NCBI RefSeq assembly: GCF_001187435.1
Contig: NZ_LFXA01000004.1
Location: 5,001 to 69,000, forward strand
Length of the DNA: 64,000 nt
Source: Streptomyces caatingaensis
GTDB lineage: Bacteria; Actinomycetota; Actinomycetes; Streptomycetales; Streptomycetaceae
Direction: 5' to 3'
Of this stretch, positions 1 through 9,112 are shown piece by piece. The first letter of the stretch is position 1; the number at the start of each line of letters is the position of its first letter. Made by a program: the position numbers and the translations under genes. The notes beneath the pieces are model-generated. The model had not been told where the DNA came from. It searched no databases and saw only the letters and a program-made list of their open reading frames with translations.

Positions 1-486
1 TTCGAAGGTCTTGTAGTGGTCGCCGGTGTAGTAGCGCTCGGAGTGACTGCCGGTCACGATGCGGCGGGCGCCGCGGTTGCGGGCCTCCGGGGTCGGGACC
101 GTGTACTCGTGGTAGTAGCCGCGGGGCTGCTTGGGCAGGCGGTTCTCGTAGTTGCCGAAGACGGTGCCGTCCTTCGGGTAGGGGAACGGGCCGCCCTTGT
201 CGATGAGTTCCAGGGTGCGGCGGGCCTCGGGCGGGAGGCGGTCCGGGGTGACGGTCCGCATGCCCTTGGCCCAGGACGGGGTGGATCCGGCGGGCCCGGA
301 GCCGGAGGTTCTGCCGGACTGGGCCGGGGCCGTGGTGGAGGTCTTCCCGGTCTTGCCGTGGCCACCGGAGGAGCAGGCGGGGAGGAGGAACAGGGGCAGG
401 GCGGCGAGCAGCACGGTCAGGGAGCGCAGGGCGCGCCCGGCCGGCCGTCGTCCGTCTCGTCGGAACACACGTCGAAGCACGTCCAT
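1..486 (-). CDS. Guanyl-specific ribonuclease (RNase Sa family), predicted lipoprotein, 3' end cut by window edge
   Basis: The reading frame starts at ATG 486 and runs off the left edge, giving 162 residues without a stop. Residues 22-38 form a signal segment ending in a lipobox-like LLPAC, so Cys38 is the likely lipid anchor. A Gly/Ser/Pro linker follows to about residue 75. From residue 84 on, the protein matches microbial RNase Sa: LPPEA, GPFPYPKDG, YYHEYTV (catalytic Glu127), RRIVTG (Arg142) and GDHY (His157). These enzymes cut RNA after guanosine outside the cell. Most of the catalytic domain is present; only the last residues, including a usual C-terminal Cys, are missing. It diverges from the gene at 562. 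Lipid anchoring is an inference from the motif. Confidence 0.9.
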   Translation of the reverse strand, partial: MDVLRRVFRRDGRRPAGRALRSLTVLLAALPLFLLPACSSGGHGKTGKTSTTAPAQSGRTSGSGPAGSTPSWAKGMRTVTPDRLPPEARRTLELIDKGGPFPYPKDGTVFGNYENRLPKQPRGYYHEYTVPTPEARNRGARRIVTGSHSERYYTGDHYKTFE

Positions 487-561
487 ATGGTCGCAGCCCG
501 CGCCGTCGGCGCCTCGCTAGGCTGAGCGTTCACGTGTCCATCGCGTACTGGAGGTGTCTCC

Positions 562-1104
562 GTGTCAGCTGCTCAGGGCCGTCCGCCGCTCCCTCACGAC
601 TTCCTTCCGCCGGTTCCCTCGTTCACGGTGGTGAGCGAGGATGTCGAGCCCGGGGCCCGGCTCGGTGACGGCCAGGTCCTCGACGGGGGCAACACCTCTC
701 CCCATCTGCGCTGGGAGGGCTTCCCGGAGGGGACGAAGAGCTTCGCCGTGACGTGTTTCGACCCTGACGCGCCGACGGGCAGCGGGTTCTGGCACTGGGT
801 CCTCTTCGACCTCCCCGTCACGGTGACGGAGCTGCCTGCGGGGGCCGGGAGCGGGGACATGAAGGGGCTGCCGGCGGGGGCGGTGCACGTCCGCAACGAC
901 TACGGGACGCGGGACTTCGGGGGTGCGGCGCCGCCGGCCGGGGACGGGCCGCACCGGTACGTCTTCACCGTGTACGCCGTGGACCGGGAGAAGTTGGGTC
1001 CGGACGCGGAGGCGTCGCCGGCGGTCGTGGGGTTCCATCTGCGCTTCCACGCGTTGGCGCGGGCGCAATTGATCGGTGAGTACGAGGTGCCGGCCGGGGG
1101 CTGA
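562..1104 (+). CDS. YbhB/YbcL family (PEBP/RKIP-like) protein
   Basis: A GTG start lies about 8 bases after a GGAGG ribosome site, giving 180 residues, the usual family length. The protein shows the phosphatidylethanolamine-binding fold signature: [13 protein letters not shown] around residues 69-81 (the DPDxP ligand-pocket loop) and [11 protein letters not shown] near residue 130. There is no signal peptide, so it is cytosolic. The molecular role of bacterial members is not settled; a ligand-binding or kinase-inhibitor role is only inferred from eukaryotic RKIP. It is transcribed alone, divergent from the RNase gene. Confidence 0.85.
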   Translation: MSAAQGRPPLPHDFLPPVPSFTVVSEDVEPGARLGDGQVLDGGNTSPHLRWEGFPEGTKSFAVTCFDPDAPTGSGFWHWVLFDLPVTVTELPAGAGSGDMKGLPAGAVHVRNDYGTRDFGGAAPPAGDGPHRYVFTVYAVDREKLGPDAEASPAVVGFHLRFHALARAQLIGEYEVPAGG

Positions 1105-1278
1105 CGGCGCGTCCGGGCGCGGGGCCGGCGGCCGGAAATTCCGTTGCGCGGGCGGTTGGTGTCCTGCACAGTGGTTTCTGCCGACGGTTTCGCATGCGGC
1201 CGTCGGGCGGCGGATACCGCGATGGCGGGGGCGGGTTGGCGCCGTTCTGGTGCGCCGGCCGTCTGCCGGAGCTCCGGG

Positions 1279-1326
1279 CGTGGGCCCGGGGTGGCCTCGT
1301 CCGTCGCAGTGCGCTCCGGGCCCACG
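1279..1326. terminator. Long-loop hairpin followed by TTTT
   Basis: CGTGGGCCCGG at 1279-1289 is an exact reverse complement of CCGGGCCCACG at 1316-1326, and TTTT follows at 1327-1330. The loop is 26 bases. On the plus strand it could end transcription of the YbhB gene, about 175 bases upstream. It may instead be part of the repeat island. Confidence 0.5.
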
Positions 1327-1538
1327 TTTTGTACGGGGGAAGGGCCCGGAGCGTTTCCGTTTCCCGGGGGAGGGTGCCCCAGTCCCACCCCAACCCTCTT
1401 CCACAGGGGCTGCGCCCCTGTGCCCCCCCGCCGGCGCGGGTGGGGCGGGGCTTCGCCCCTGCACCCCACCGGGGGCTGCGCCCCCTGGCCCCCGCTTCGG
1501 GGCTCCGCCCCGGACCCCGCAACCGCGCTCCGCGCGGT

Positions 1539-1615
1539 GTCCTCAAGCGCCGGACAGGCTTCATCGCGGCTTCGCCGCCCGTCCTCAAGCGCCGGACGGG
1601 CTGATTCAGCCCGCC
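1539..1615. repeat. Paired CCTCAAGCGCCGGAC repeat with GACGGGCTGATTCAGCCC palindrome
   Basis: The sequence GTCCTCAAGCGCCGGAC followed by A or G and GGCT occurs twice, at 1539-1560 and 1579-1601. The second copy runs into a dyad, GACGGGCTGA/TCAGCCCGCC (1595-1615, one mismatch). The same palindrome occurs at 38199-38221 and, with a paired base change, at 50860-50881, so this is a dispersed intergenic family. Confidence 0.75.
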
Positions 1616-2201
1616 CGTACCCCCTTCACGGAAGCTCGACGACGAGCAGCGAAGCCGCGACCCGGGGGGTGCAGGGGGTGCAGGCGGCGAAGCCCCCGCC
1701 ACCGCGCGGAGCGCGGACCCGCCCCCGGGGCACAGCACCGCCTACCCGCGCGCAACGCGATGCCGAATCCCAGGGGGCAGCCCCGCAAGGGGGCCCAGGG
1801 GTGTAGCCCCCGGTGGGGCGCAGGGGCGAAGCCCCGCCCCACCCGCGCCGAGCGCGCGGCCCCGCCTCGCCCGCACGGCAGTGCAGCCCGGACGGGGCGC
1901 ACGCAAAAGGGGTCCAGGGGGCGCAGAGGCGAAGCCCCGCCCACCGCGCAGCAGCGCAGGCCCGATGGGGCACAGCCCGAAGGAGGCCCAGGGGCGCAGC
2001 CCCCGGTGGGGCGCAGGGGCGAAGCCCCGCCCCACCCGCGCCGAAGGCGCGGCCCCGACCCACCCGCGCGGCAGCGCACAGCCCCGCCCCACCGCGCGCA
2101 GCGTGGTCCCACCCCAGGGCCCGCGCAGCGTGGTCCCACCCCAGGGCGGGCGCCGCCCCGAAGAAACGGTGAAAGGGCGGGTCCGGGGCTCTCAACTCGC
2201 C

Positions 2202-2969
2202 TCAGCGCAGCAGCAGTTGCGCGATGGCGACGGCGCCCACCGCGACGATCACCCCGCGCAGCACAGCCGGTTTCAGGCGGCGGGCCAGTTTCGCGCCGAG
2301 TTGGCCGCCCAGGGTGGAGCCGGTGGCTATGAGGAGGACGGCCGGCCAGGCGATGGGGGCGGCGAAGAGGAAGAAGAGGGCGGCGACGCCGTTGACGACG
2401 ACGGCCAGGACGTTCTTGAGGGCGTTGATGCGCTGGAGGTCGTCGGCGAGCAGCAGGCCCATCAGGGAGAGGTACAGCACGCCCTGGGCGGCGCCGAAGT
2501 AGCCGCCGTAGGCGCTGGCCACGAGGAGGCCGAGGAGCAGGGCGGCACCGCCGTGCGCGTGCGGGGCGGTGCCGTTGCGTTCGCGGCGGCGGGCGAGGGC
2601 CCGGGCGAGGCGGGGCTGGAGGACGACCAGGACGAGCGCGAGGGCAATGAGCGCGGGGACGATCGCGTCGAAGGCCCGGGAGGGCAGGGCGAGCAGCAGG
2701 GCCGCCCCGGCAAGGCCGCCCGCCAGGGCGACGAGGCCGAGGCGGACGATCCGGTCGCGCTGGCCGCGCAGTTCGCGCCGGTAGCCGACGACTCCGCTGA
2801 GGTTGCCGGTGATCAGCCCGAGGGTGTTGGAGACGTTGGCGGTGACGGGCGGCAGCCCGGTGGCGAGCAGCACCGGGAAGGTGAAGAGCGTACCGGAGCC
2901 GACGACGACGTTGAGGGTGCCGGCTCCGACGCCGGCGGCGAAGACCGCGAGTGCTTCCCAGATGGTCAA
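2202..2969 (-). CDS. TauE/SafE family sulfite/organic anion exporter
   Basis: The 255-residue integral membrane protein starts at ATG 2969. It shows the hallmark first repeat of the TauE/SafE family: MTIWEALAVFAAGVGAGTLN, then VGSGTLFTFPVLL and PPVTANVSNTLGL. About seven to eight hydrophobic helices are interrupted by a basic loop near residues 125-135 (RRRERNG). Family members export sulfite, sulfoacetate or related anions; the substrate here cannot be read from sequence. It stands alone, with 95 bases to the next gene upstream and the repeat island downstream. Confidence 0.88.
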   Translation of the reverse strand: MTIWEALAVFAAGVGAGTLNVVVGSGTLFTFPVLLATGLPPVTANVSNTLGLITGNLSGVVGYRRELRGQRDRIVRLGLVALAGGLAGAALLLALPSRAFDAIVPALIALALVLVVLQPRLARALARRRERNGTAPHAHGGAALLLGLLVASAYGGYFGAAQGVLYLSLMGLLLADDLQRINALKNVLAVVVNGVAALFFLFAAPIAWPAVLLIATGSTLGGQLGAKLARRLKPAVLRGVIVAVGAVAIAQLLLR

Positions 2970-3064
2970 GGCCGTCTCCTTCTGGTCAGTTGACGCCTCC
3001 CCGCCATGGCAGGTCGGGGGGCGTCACTGATCATGCATGAGAACGGCCGGGAAGCATACGGCTG

Positions 3065-3994
3065 TTAGTCGATCGGCGGCTCTTCGCGGCGCGGGCTCTC
3101 CTTCGTCGTCCGCGGGCCGGTCCGGGGTCCGAGGTTGCCGACGGCGCCGCTGAGGCCCTTGAGGGCGTCGCCGATCTCGCTGGGCACGATCCAGAGCTTG
3201 TTGGCGTCGCCCTCGGCGATCTTCGGGAGCATCTGGAGGTACTGGTAGGAGAGCAGCTTCTCGTCGGGGTCGCCGGCGTGGATGGACTCGAAGACGGTGC
3301 GGATCGCCTGGGCCTCGCCCTCGGCGCGCAGGGCCGCGGCCCTGGCCTCGCCCTCGGCGCGCAGGATCGCGGACTGCTTCTCGCCCTCGGCGGTGAGGAT
3401 CTGGGACTGGCGGATGCCCTCGGCGGTGAGGATCGCGGCGCGCTTGTCCCGGTCGGCGCGCATCTGCTTCTCCATCGAGTCCTGGATGGAGGTGGGCGGT
3501 TCGATGGCCTTGAGCTCGACGCGGTTGACGCGGATGCCCCACTTGCCCGTCGCCTCGTCGAGGACGCCGCGCAGGGCGGCGTTGATCTCCTCGCGGGAGG
3601 TGAGGGTCCGTTCGAGGTCCATGCCGCCGATGATGTTCCGCAGGGTGGTGACGGTGAGCTGCTCGATGGCCTGGATGAAGCTGGACACCTCGTAGGTCGC
3701 GGCACGCGCGTCGGTCACCTGGTAGTAGATGACGGTGTCGATGTTGACGACGAGGTTGTCCTGGGTGATGACGGGCTGCGGGGGGAACGGCACGACCTGC
3801 TCGCGGAGGTCGATGCGGTTGCGGATGGAGTCGATGAACGGGACGACGATGTTGAGGCCGGCGTTGAGCGTCCGGGTGTAGCGGCCGAAGCGCTCGACGA
3901 TGGCGGCGCTGGCCTGCGGGATGACCTGCACCGTCTTCATGAGGGCGATGAAGACGAGCACCACCAGGATGATCAGGACGATGATGATCGCCAT
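3065..3994 (-). CDS. SPFH/Band 7 (stomatin-like) membrane protein
   Basis: This 309-residue protein begins with a single hydrophobic anchor (MAIIIVLIILVVLVFIALM). It continues with the prohibitin/stomatin core: VIPQASAAIVERFGRY, LNAGLNIVVPFIDSI and the DLREQV segment. An Ala/Glu-rich coiled coil at about residues 185-240 holds repeated ILTAEGxxQS and RAEGEARA units, typical of oligomerising stomatins. A disordered charged tail follows. Such proteins form membrane scaffolds and act with NfeD partners; the gene just upstream on the same strand (4116-4538) is NfeD-like, so the two are probably one operon. Confidence 0.92.
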   Translation of the reverse strand: MAIIIVLIILVVLVFIALMKTVQVIPQASAAIVERFGRYTRTLNAGLNIVVPFIDSIRNRIDLREQVVPFPPQPVITQDNLVVNIDTVIYYQVTDARAATYEVSSFIQAIEQLTVTTLRNIIGGMDLERTLTSREEINAALRGVLDEATGKWGIRVNRVELKAIEPPTSIQDSMEKQMRADRDKRAAILTAEGIRQSQILTAEGEKQSAILRAEGEARAAALRAEGEAQAIRTVFESIHAGDPDEKLLSYQYLQMLPKIAEGDANKLWIVPSEIGDALKGLSGAVGNLGPRTGPRTTKESPRREEPPID

Positions 3995-4115
3995 CGTGGC
4001 TCCTCGTGCCTTTGTCTCGGGTCGACCGTGGGGTCGGTCGTGCGGTCGTCGGTGATGGGCGAGTCTTCCAGAACCGGCGGGAGTGCGCAGGCCGGGCCGG
4101 TCCGTAACGGCCGTC

Positions 4116-4538
4116 TCACATCACCACCGCCGTGGCGCCGTCGATGTCGACGACGTCGACCTGCTGCCCCACTTCGAAGGCCCGGTCGCCGTCGAGGGAG
4201 CGGGCGGACCAGATCTCGCCGGCGAGCTTGATGCGCCCGCCGTGGCCGTCGACCCGCTCCAGGACGACGGCCTGCCGGCCCTTGAGCGCCTCGATCCCGG
4301 ACTGCAGCGCGGGCCGGCCGCGGCGCTGCCGGTTGGCGATCGGCCGGACGACGGCGATCAGGGCCACGGAGACGACGGCGAAGACGACGAACTGGGCCAC
4401 CGTGCCTCCGCCCAGCGCGTCCGTGACGGCCGCCGCGACGGCGCCGACCGCGAGCATGCCGAACTCCGGCATCGCGGTCACGACCAGGGGGATGCCGAGC
4501 CCGACGGCGGCCACGAGCCACCACGCCCATGTGTTCAC
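4116..4538 (-). CDS. NfeD-like membrane protein
   Basis: The 140-residue protein has three to four hydrophobic segments in the first 75 residues (WWLVAAVGLGIPLVVTAMPE; FVVFAVVSVALIAVV). A C-terminal OB-fold-type domain follows (about residues 85-140), with GRIKLAGEIWSARSLDGD and GQQVDVVDIDGATAVV. This is the short NfeD1b layout without a protease domain. NfeD proteins pair with stomatin-like SPFH proteins in membrane domains, and here the SPFH gene follows after 121 bases on the same strand. Confidence 0.9.
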   Translation of the reverse strand: MNTWAWWLVAAVGLGIPLVVTAMPEFGMLAVGAVAAAVTDALGGGTVAQFVVFAVVSVALIAVVRPIANRQRRGRPALQSGIEALKGRQAVVLERVDGHGGRIKLAGEIWSARSLDGDRAFEVGQQVDVVDIDGATAVVM

Positions 4539-4607
4539 ATGGTCATGGTAGGCGCGTGGGCGGGGTCGCCGACAGGGCTCCTCGGCCCGCCGGGGGCGTC
4601 CGGCCGG

Positions 4608-5399
<792 letters not shown>

Positions 5400-5507
5400 G
5401 AGCGCGTTGTCTCCCATTGCAGTTCGTCGTCGCTGGCGCCTGTCGGCGCAGCCCCCAGGGAAAACCTACGCCACCGGCCGTGGTCGCCAGTCCCTAGGCT
5501 GGGGCAC

Positions 5508-6314
5508 ATGCTCGATGAACATCGCTCAGGGCGGCTGACAGCCTGGGGAAATGCCCTTCTTGCCGGATTTGCCGCACCGGATGACGTGGCGCTCCACGTC
5601 ACCGGCGAGGACGCCGTCCACCGGGTCGTCGGCCTGCCGGGTGAATCCGGTCCCGTGGGCCTGACCCTGGCGCTCGGGCGGCTGCGCGCGCTCGGTGCGA
5701 CGGGCCTGCGGCTGGCGCTGCCCGCGCCCGGACACCCGCTGGGGCTGAGCGGGCCGCCGGAGTTCAACGCCCTCGCCCTGGAGGCCGGTGAGGCGGTCGT
5801 CGCCGTGGGGGCGGCCCTGGGGCTGGTGCCCGAGGTGCACGCGGCGGGGCCCGAGGGCGACCAGCACGTGGAGGTCCTGTGGCAGTGCCTGCCGGTGCGC
5901 GAGGCGCCGCCGGCGGACGTGCCGTCGCTGGGCGAGGCGGAGCGCGAGCTCGCGGAGGCGCTGCGGGAGGCGACCGCGGTGCTCACCCGGCTCGACGTCG
6001 CGGGCTCGGGGCCGGCGGCGGACGCGGCACTGGAGGCGTACCGGGCGCGCGCGACGGGCGGACGGGAGATCCTCGCGCCGGGTTATCCGCCGCGCGCGGC
6101 GCGCGTGCTGGAGCTGGCGCAGCGGGTGGGCGCGCTGGTCGCCATCGCGAGCGGATCCGGGGACGGCGGCGGGCGGGAGCACGGGGCCGCGGTGAGCGCG
6201 GCGGAGATCACGGCGCGGGCGGCGGCGCTGCGTCCGGTGGAGCGCACGGCCCGGCGGGCCCAGGTGGCCGCGTACAACGCGCCGTTGGAGGAGCGGGAGC
6301 GCGGCAGGCCGTGA
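5508..6314 (+). CDS. Conserved hypothetical protein, no recognised domain
   Basis: ATG 5508 begins MLDEHRSGRLTAWGNALLAG and gives 268 residues. I do not recognise a catalytic motif. The N-terminal half is a mixed alpha/beta region rich in Gly and Leu. The C-terminal half (about 145-268) is Ala/Glu/Arg-rich and probably helical. No signal peptide or membrane segment is visible, so a soluble cytosolic protein is likely. It ends in a strong bidirectional terminator shared with the chaplin genes that converge on it. Confidence 0.7.
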   Translation: MLDEHRSGRLTAWGNALLAGFAAPDDVALHVTGEDAVHRVVGLPGESGPVGLTLALGRLRALGATGLRLALPAPGHPLGLSGPPEFNALALEAGEAVVAVGAALGLVPEVHAAGPEGDQHVEVLWQCLPVREAPPADVPSLGEAERELAEALREATAVLTRLDVAGSGPAADAALEAYRARATGGREILAPGYPPRAARVLELAQRVGALVAIASGSGDGGGREHGAAVSAAEITARAAALRPVERTARRAQVAAYNAPLEERERGRP

Positions 6315-6323
6315 GACGGCGCG

Positions 6324-6355
6324 AGGCCCCGCGGACCGACGGGTCCGCGGGGCCT
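6324..6355. terminator. Bidirectional intrinsic terminator hairpin
   Basis: A perfect 14-bp stem (AGGCCCCGCGGACC at 6324-6337, paired with 6342-6355) closes on the four-base loop GACG. It sits between the convergent ends of the hypothetical gene (stop 6314) and the first chaplin (stop 6363), so it can serve both. Confidence 0.85.
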
Positions 6356-6362
6356 TCGGGCG

Positions 6363-6614
6363 TCACTTGTTGATGCAGACGTTTCCGAACGTCGGGTTCA
6401 GGAGCCCGATCAGGATGTCGATCGTGTTGCCGCACGCGTTGATCGGCACGTCCAGGGGGATCTGGATGACGTTGCCGGAGATGACGCCGGGCGAGCCCTT
6501 CGCGACTCCGTGGGCGACGGCGCCGTCGTCGTGCGCGGCTGCGGTGCCGACGGAGGCGCCGACGGCGACGCCCGCGGCGGCCAGAACGAGAGCGGCCTTT
6601 TTGGCTCGGTTCAT
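6363..6614 (-). CDS. Short chaplin (aerial hypha surface protein)
   Basis: The 83-residue precursor starts at ATG 6614 (MNRAKKAALVLAAAGVAVG). It has a Sec signal peptide ending about AAAH near residue 28, then one chaplin domain with GVAKGSPGVISGNVIQIP, ACGNTIDI and NPTFGNVCINK. The two Cys residues are the usual intramolecular pair. There is no sortase signal, so this is a short chaplin, secreted and assembled into amyloid-like surface film on spores and aerial hyphae. It lies 187 bases downstream of a second chaplin in the same direction, with a terminator between them, so the two are probably transcribed separately. Confidence 0.93.
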   Translation of the reverse strand: MNRAKKAALVLAAAGVAVGASVGTAAAHDDGAVAHGVAKGSPGVISGNVIQIPLDVPINACGNTIDILIGLLNPTFGNVCINK

Positions 6615-6746
6615 GGGTGTCTTCCTTTGCTGGTGACCTCGCGGCCCCGGTGACGGAGTCGCGCCCTGATGAACGCCACCACACCACCGACGGCACGGCC
6701 GTCCGCGGCGTTTGCCCTCGTTCGGGCGAGTTATCACCCTCGGACG

Positions 6747-6770
6747 TCGGCCCCGCCGCTGCGGGGCCGA
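6747..6770 (-). terminator. Intrinsic terminator downstream of second chaplin
   Basis: TCGGCCCCGC at 6747-6756 pairs exactly with GCGGGGCCGA at 6761-6770 around the loop CGCT. It lies about 30 bases beyond the stop of the chaplin at 6802-7038, in the direction of transcription. Confidence 0.75.
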
Positions 6771-6801
6771 CCGGCCGGGCGAGTGATCGCCGGTGGGGTT
6801 G

Positions 6802-7038
6802 TTACTCGTTGACGCAGACGTTGCCGTGCGCCGGGTTCAGCAGGCCCACGATGCTGACGGTGTTGCCGCACACGTTGGCGTCGACCTCGACGGGCGCCTG
6901 GATGACGTTGCCGGAGACCACGCCGGGCGAGTTCTTCGCGATGCCGTCCGCGCCGTGCGAGGTGGTGGCGGAGGCGACACCCGCACCGGCGAGGGCGAGA
7001 CCGCCGACCGCGAGCGTGACGGCAGCGGCCTTCTTCAT
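6802..7038 (-). CDS. Short chaplin (second tandem copy)
   Basis: ATG 7038 follows a GAGGAAGAG ribosome site and gives 78 residues. The signal peptide (MKKAAAVTLAVGGLALAG...ASA) is followed by one chaplin domain with GIAKNSPGVVSGNVIQAP, VCGNTVSIVGLLNP and GNVCVNE, including both Cys. It shares the domain pattern with the gene at 6363-6614 but differs at many positions, so the duplication is old or the two came separately. Secreted, hydrophobic coat protein. Confidence 0.94.
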   Translation of the reverse strand: MKKAAAVTLAVGGLALAGAGVASATTSHGADGIAKNSPGVVSGNVIQAPVEVDANVCGNTVSIVGLLNPAHGNVCVNE

Positions 7039-7218
7039 GTTCTTCACTCTTCCTCTGACCTTCCTGGAACGTCCCACGGCCAGCCGCCGCGGTTACGTCA
7101 TGGAGAACGGGCCACCGCCATCCGGGTTATCGGCTCGGGCCGACAATCACACGACCGCATGACCCGGTCGTCGGAATGAGACGCTCCGAGGCGACGGGGA
7201 ACCCCTCCGACCAGGCCG

Positions 7219-7866
7219 TCAGTCGCCGACCCCGTGCCGGACCGCCCAGAGGGCCGCCTGGGTGCGGTCGGCGAGGTCGAGCTTCATCAGGATGTTGGAG
7301 ACATGGGTCTTGACCGTCTTCTCCGACAGCACCAGCGCGCGGGCGATCTCCCGGTTGGACCGGCCGTCGGCGATCAGGGCGAGCACCTCCCGCTCGCGCT
7401 CGGTCAGGGCGTTCCCCCGGCCCTGGCCGCCGCCCGTGTCGTCCTGGGTCAGCAGCGCGCCCGCCACCTCGGGCTGGAGCAGGACGTGCCCCGCGTGCAC
7501 CGAGCGGATGGCGCCGGCCAGCGCGTCGGGGTCCACGTCCTTGTAGACGTAGCCCGCCGCCCCGGCCTTGAGCGCGGGGATCACCGTGCGCTGCTCGGTG
7601 AAGCTGGTGACGACCAGCACCCGGGCCGGGCTGTCCAGGGAGCGGAGCCGGCGCAGCGCCTCGATGCCGTCCATGCCGGGCATCTTCACGTCCAGCAGGA
7701 TCACGTCGGGCCGCAGCTCCTCGGCGCGGGCGACGCCCTCGGCGCCGTCGGCCGCCTCGCCCACCACCTCGATGTCGTCCTGGATCTCCAGAAAGGTGCG
7801 CAGGCCCTTGCGGACCACCTGGTGATCGTCCACCAGCAGAACCTTGATCGTGTGGTCCTCAGCCAC
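7219..7866 (-). CDS. NarL/LuxR-family response regulator
   Basis: The 215-residue regulator has a receiver domain: acidic pair VDDH near residue 11, phospho-acceptor Asp in VILLDVKMPG, Thr in VVTSF, and Lys in GYVYKDV. It ends in a LuxR-type helix-turn-helix (LTEREREVLALIADGRSNRE...KTVKTHVSNIL). Start chosen at GTG 7866; it overlaps the stop of the kinase gene by 8 bases, so the two are translationally coupled and form one two-component system. Target genes are unknown; the adjacent chaplins are an obvious but unproven candidate. Confidence 0.92.
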   Translation of the reverse strand: MAEDHTIKVLLVDDHQVVRKGLRTFLEIQDDIEVVGEAADGAEGVARAEELRPDVILLDVKMPGMDGIEALRRLRSLDSPARVLVVTSFTEQRTVIPALKAGAAGYVYKDVDPDALAGAIRSVHAGHVLLQPEVAGALLTQDDTGGGQGRGNALTEREREVLALIADGRSNREIARALVLSEKTVKTHVSNILMKLDLADRTQAALWAVRHGVGD

Positions 7867-9004
7867 CGGGCACCTCCATCTCGATCGCGGTGCCCTTCCC
7901 GGGCTCCGAGACAACCTTCAGCCTGCCGCCGACCCCGTTGGCCCGGTCCCGCATGGAGACCAGGCCCAGGTGGCGGCCCGCCTGCCGGACGGCGGACGGG
8001 TCGAATCCGATGCCGTCGTCGGCCACCCGCAGGGCGGCGCCCTGGCCCCGCCGGGCGAGGGTGACCTCGACGTGCTCCGCGCCGGAGTGGCGCAGGGCGT
8101 TGTGCAGGGCCTCCTGGGCGACGCGCAGCAGCGCCTCCTCCTGGGAGGCCGGCAGGGCGCGCATGCCGTGGGCCGCGAAGGTGACGCGGGCGGCGTGGGC
8201 CCGGTCGAGCACCTTGACCTGGGTGCGCAGGGTGGCGACCAGGCCGTCCTCGTCGAGGCCGGCCGGGCGCAGTTCGACGACCGCGGCGCGCAGTTCGTCG
8301 GTGGCCTCGGCGGCCAGGTGGGCGACCTGGTGGAGCTGCTCCTTGGCGCGGGCCGGGTCGCGGTCCACCAGGGCGGTGGCGGCCTGGGCCGTCAGGCGCA
8401 GGGAGAAGAGCTTCTGCGCGACGGCGTCGTGCAGCTCGTGGGCGAGGCGGGCGCGCTCGTCGGCGATGGTCAGCTCGCGGCTGCGCTCGTAGAGGCGGGC
8501 GTTGGTCAGCGCGATGGCGGCGTGCTGGGCGAGGACGGCGAGCACTTCCTCGTCCTCGTCGGTGAAGCCGCAGCCGGTGCCGCCGCGCTGGTACGCCTTG
8601 TTGGCGAGGAAGAGGACGGCGAGGTTCTCGTCGCCGTCGGCGACGGGCATGCCGAGGAAGTCGGCCATCTCGGGGTGGGCGTCGGGCCAGCCGCCGAAGC
8701 GGGGGTCCTCGCGGACGTCGGCGAGCCGCTGGGGGTTCTTGTCCTCCAGCATGGCGGCGAGGATGCCGTGCTGGCGGGGCAGGGGTCCGATGGCCTTCCA
8801 CGTCTCGTCGCTGACGCCGTCGACGACGAACTGGGAGAAGCCGCCGTGGTCGTCGGGGACGCCGAGGGCGGCGTACTGGGCGCCGAGCAGTTCGCGGGCG
8901 GAGACGACGATCGTCTTGAGGACGTCCCGCACCTCCAGGTGTCTGCTCATGGCGAGGATCGCGGAGCTCACGGCGGGGAGGCCGGAGCGTGGGCCATGGG
9001 TCAT
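7859..9004 (-). CDS. Sensor histidine kinase with GAF domain (NarL partner)
   Basis: This 381-residue kinase has no membrane segment and is therefore cytosolic. A GAF domain covers about residues 15-165. A HisKA_3 dimerisation domain follows (DERARLAHELHDAVAQKLFSL, phospho-His in ARLAHELHD), then a HATPase with N box and G boxes (VAQEALHNALRHSGA, DDGIGFDP, GRHLGLVSMRDRA). It belongs to the DevS/NreB-like soluble kinases that read redox, gas or small-molecule signals through GAF. Haem binding cannot be judged from sequence. Its stop overlaps the start of the response regulator. Confidence 0.92.
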   Translation of the reverse strand: MTHGPRSGLPAVSSAILAMSRHLEVRDVLKTIVVSARELLGAQYAALGVPDDHGGFSQFVVDGVSDETWKAIGPLPRQHGILAAMLEDKNPQRLADVREDPRFGGWPDAHPEMADFLGMPVADGDENLAVLFLANKAYQRGGTGCGFTDEDEEVLAVLAQHAAIALTNARLYERSRELTIADERARLAHELHDAVAQKLFSLRLTAQAATALVDRDPARAKEQLHQVAHLAAEATDELRAAVVELRPAGLDEDGLVATLRTQVKVLDRAHAARVTFAAHGMRALPASQEEALLRVAQEALHNALRHSGAEHVEVTLARRGQGAALRVADDGIGFDPSAVRQAGRHLGLVSMRDRANGVGGRLKVVSEPGKGTAIEMEVPGG

Positions 9005-9112
9005 GGGTTCACCGTAGTGCGGTGGGCGATCTCCGGGGATCGGACCGGTGGCGGGCGGGCGCTTACACCGCGCGCCCTAGGCCGAAGGGCCCTGGGGCGC
9101 CAGACTCGTGTC

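Larger units (their letters stand above)
1105..2201. repeat. Gene-free island of GC-rich intergenic repeats
   Basis: About 1.1 kb between the YbhB gene and the exporter gene holds no credible gene. From about 1380 to 2160 it is built of imperfect copies of a unit that reads GGGGCGCAGCCCCCGGTGG then GGCGAAGCCCCGCCCC then ACCCGCGC. Clear copies lie near 1800-1860 and 1990-2050, and an inverted copy near 1440-1495. Two copies of a unit containing CCTCAAGCGCCGGAC lie at 1539-1560 and 1579-1601. A 22-base unit containing GTGGTCCCACCCCAGGGC is doubled at about 2102-2148. Long open frames in this stretch are by-products of the extreme GC content. Confidence 0.8.

Noticed and set aside
1076-2332. Long open frames across the repeat island
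   Set aside because: They have Pro/Arg/Gly-only composition, exist in several frames and both strands at once, and coincide with repeat units; they are by-products of GC content.
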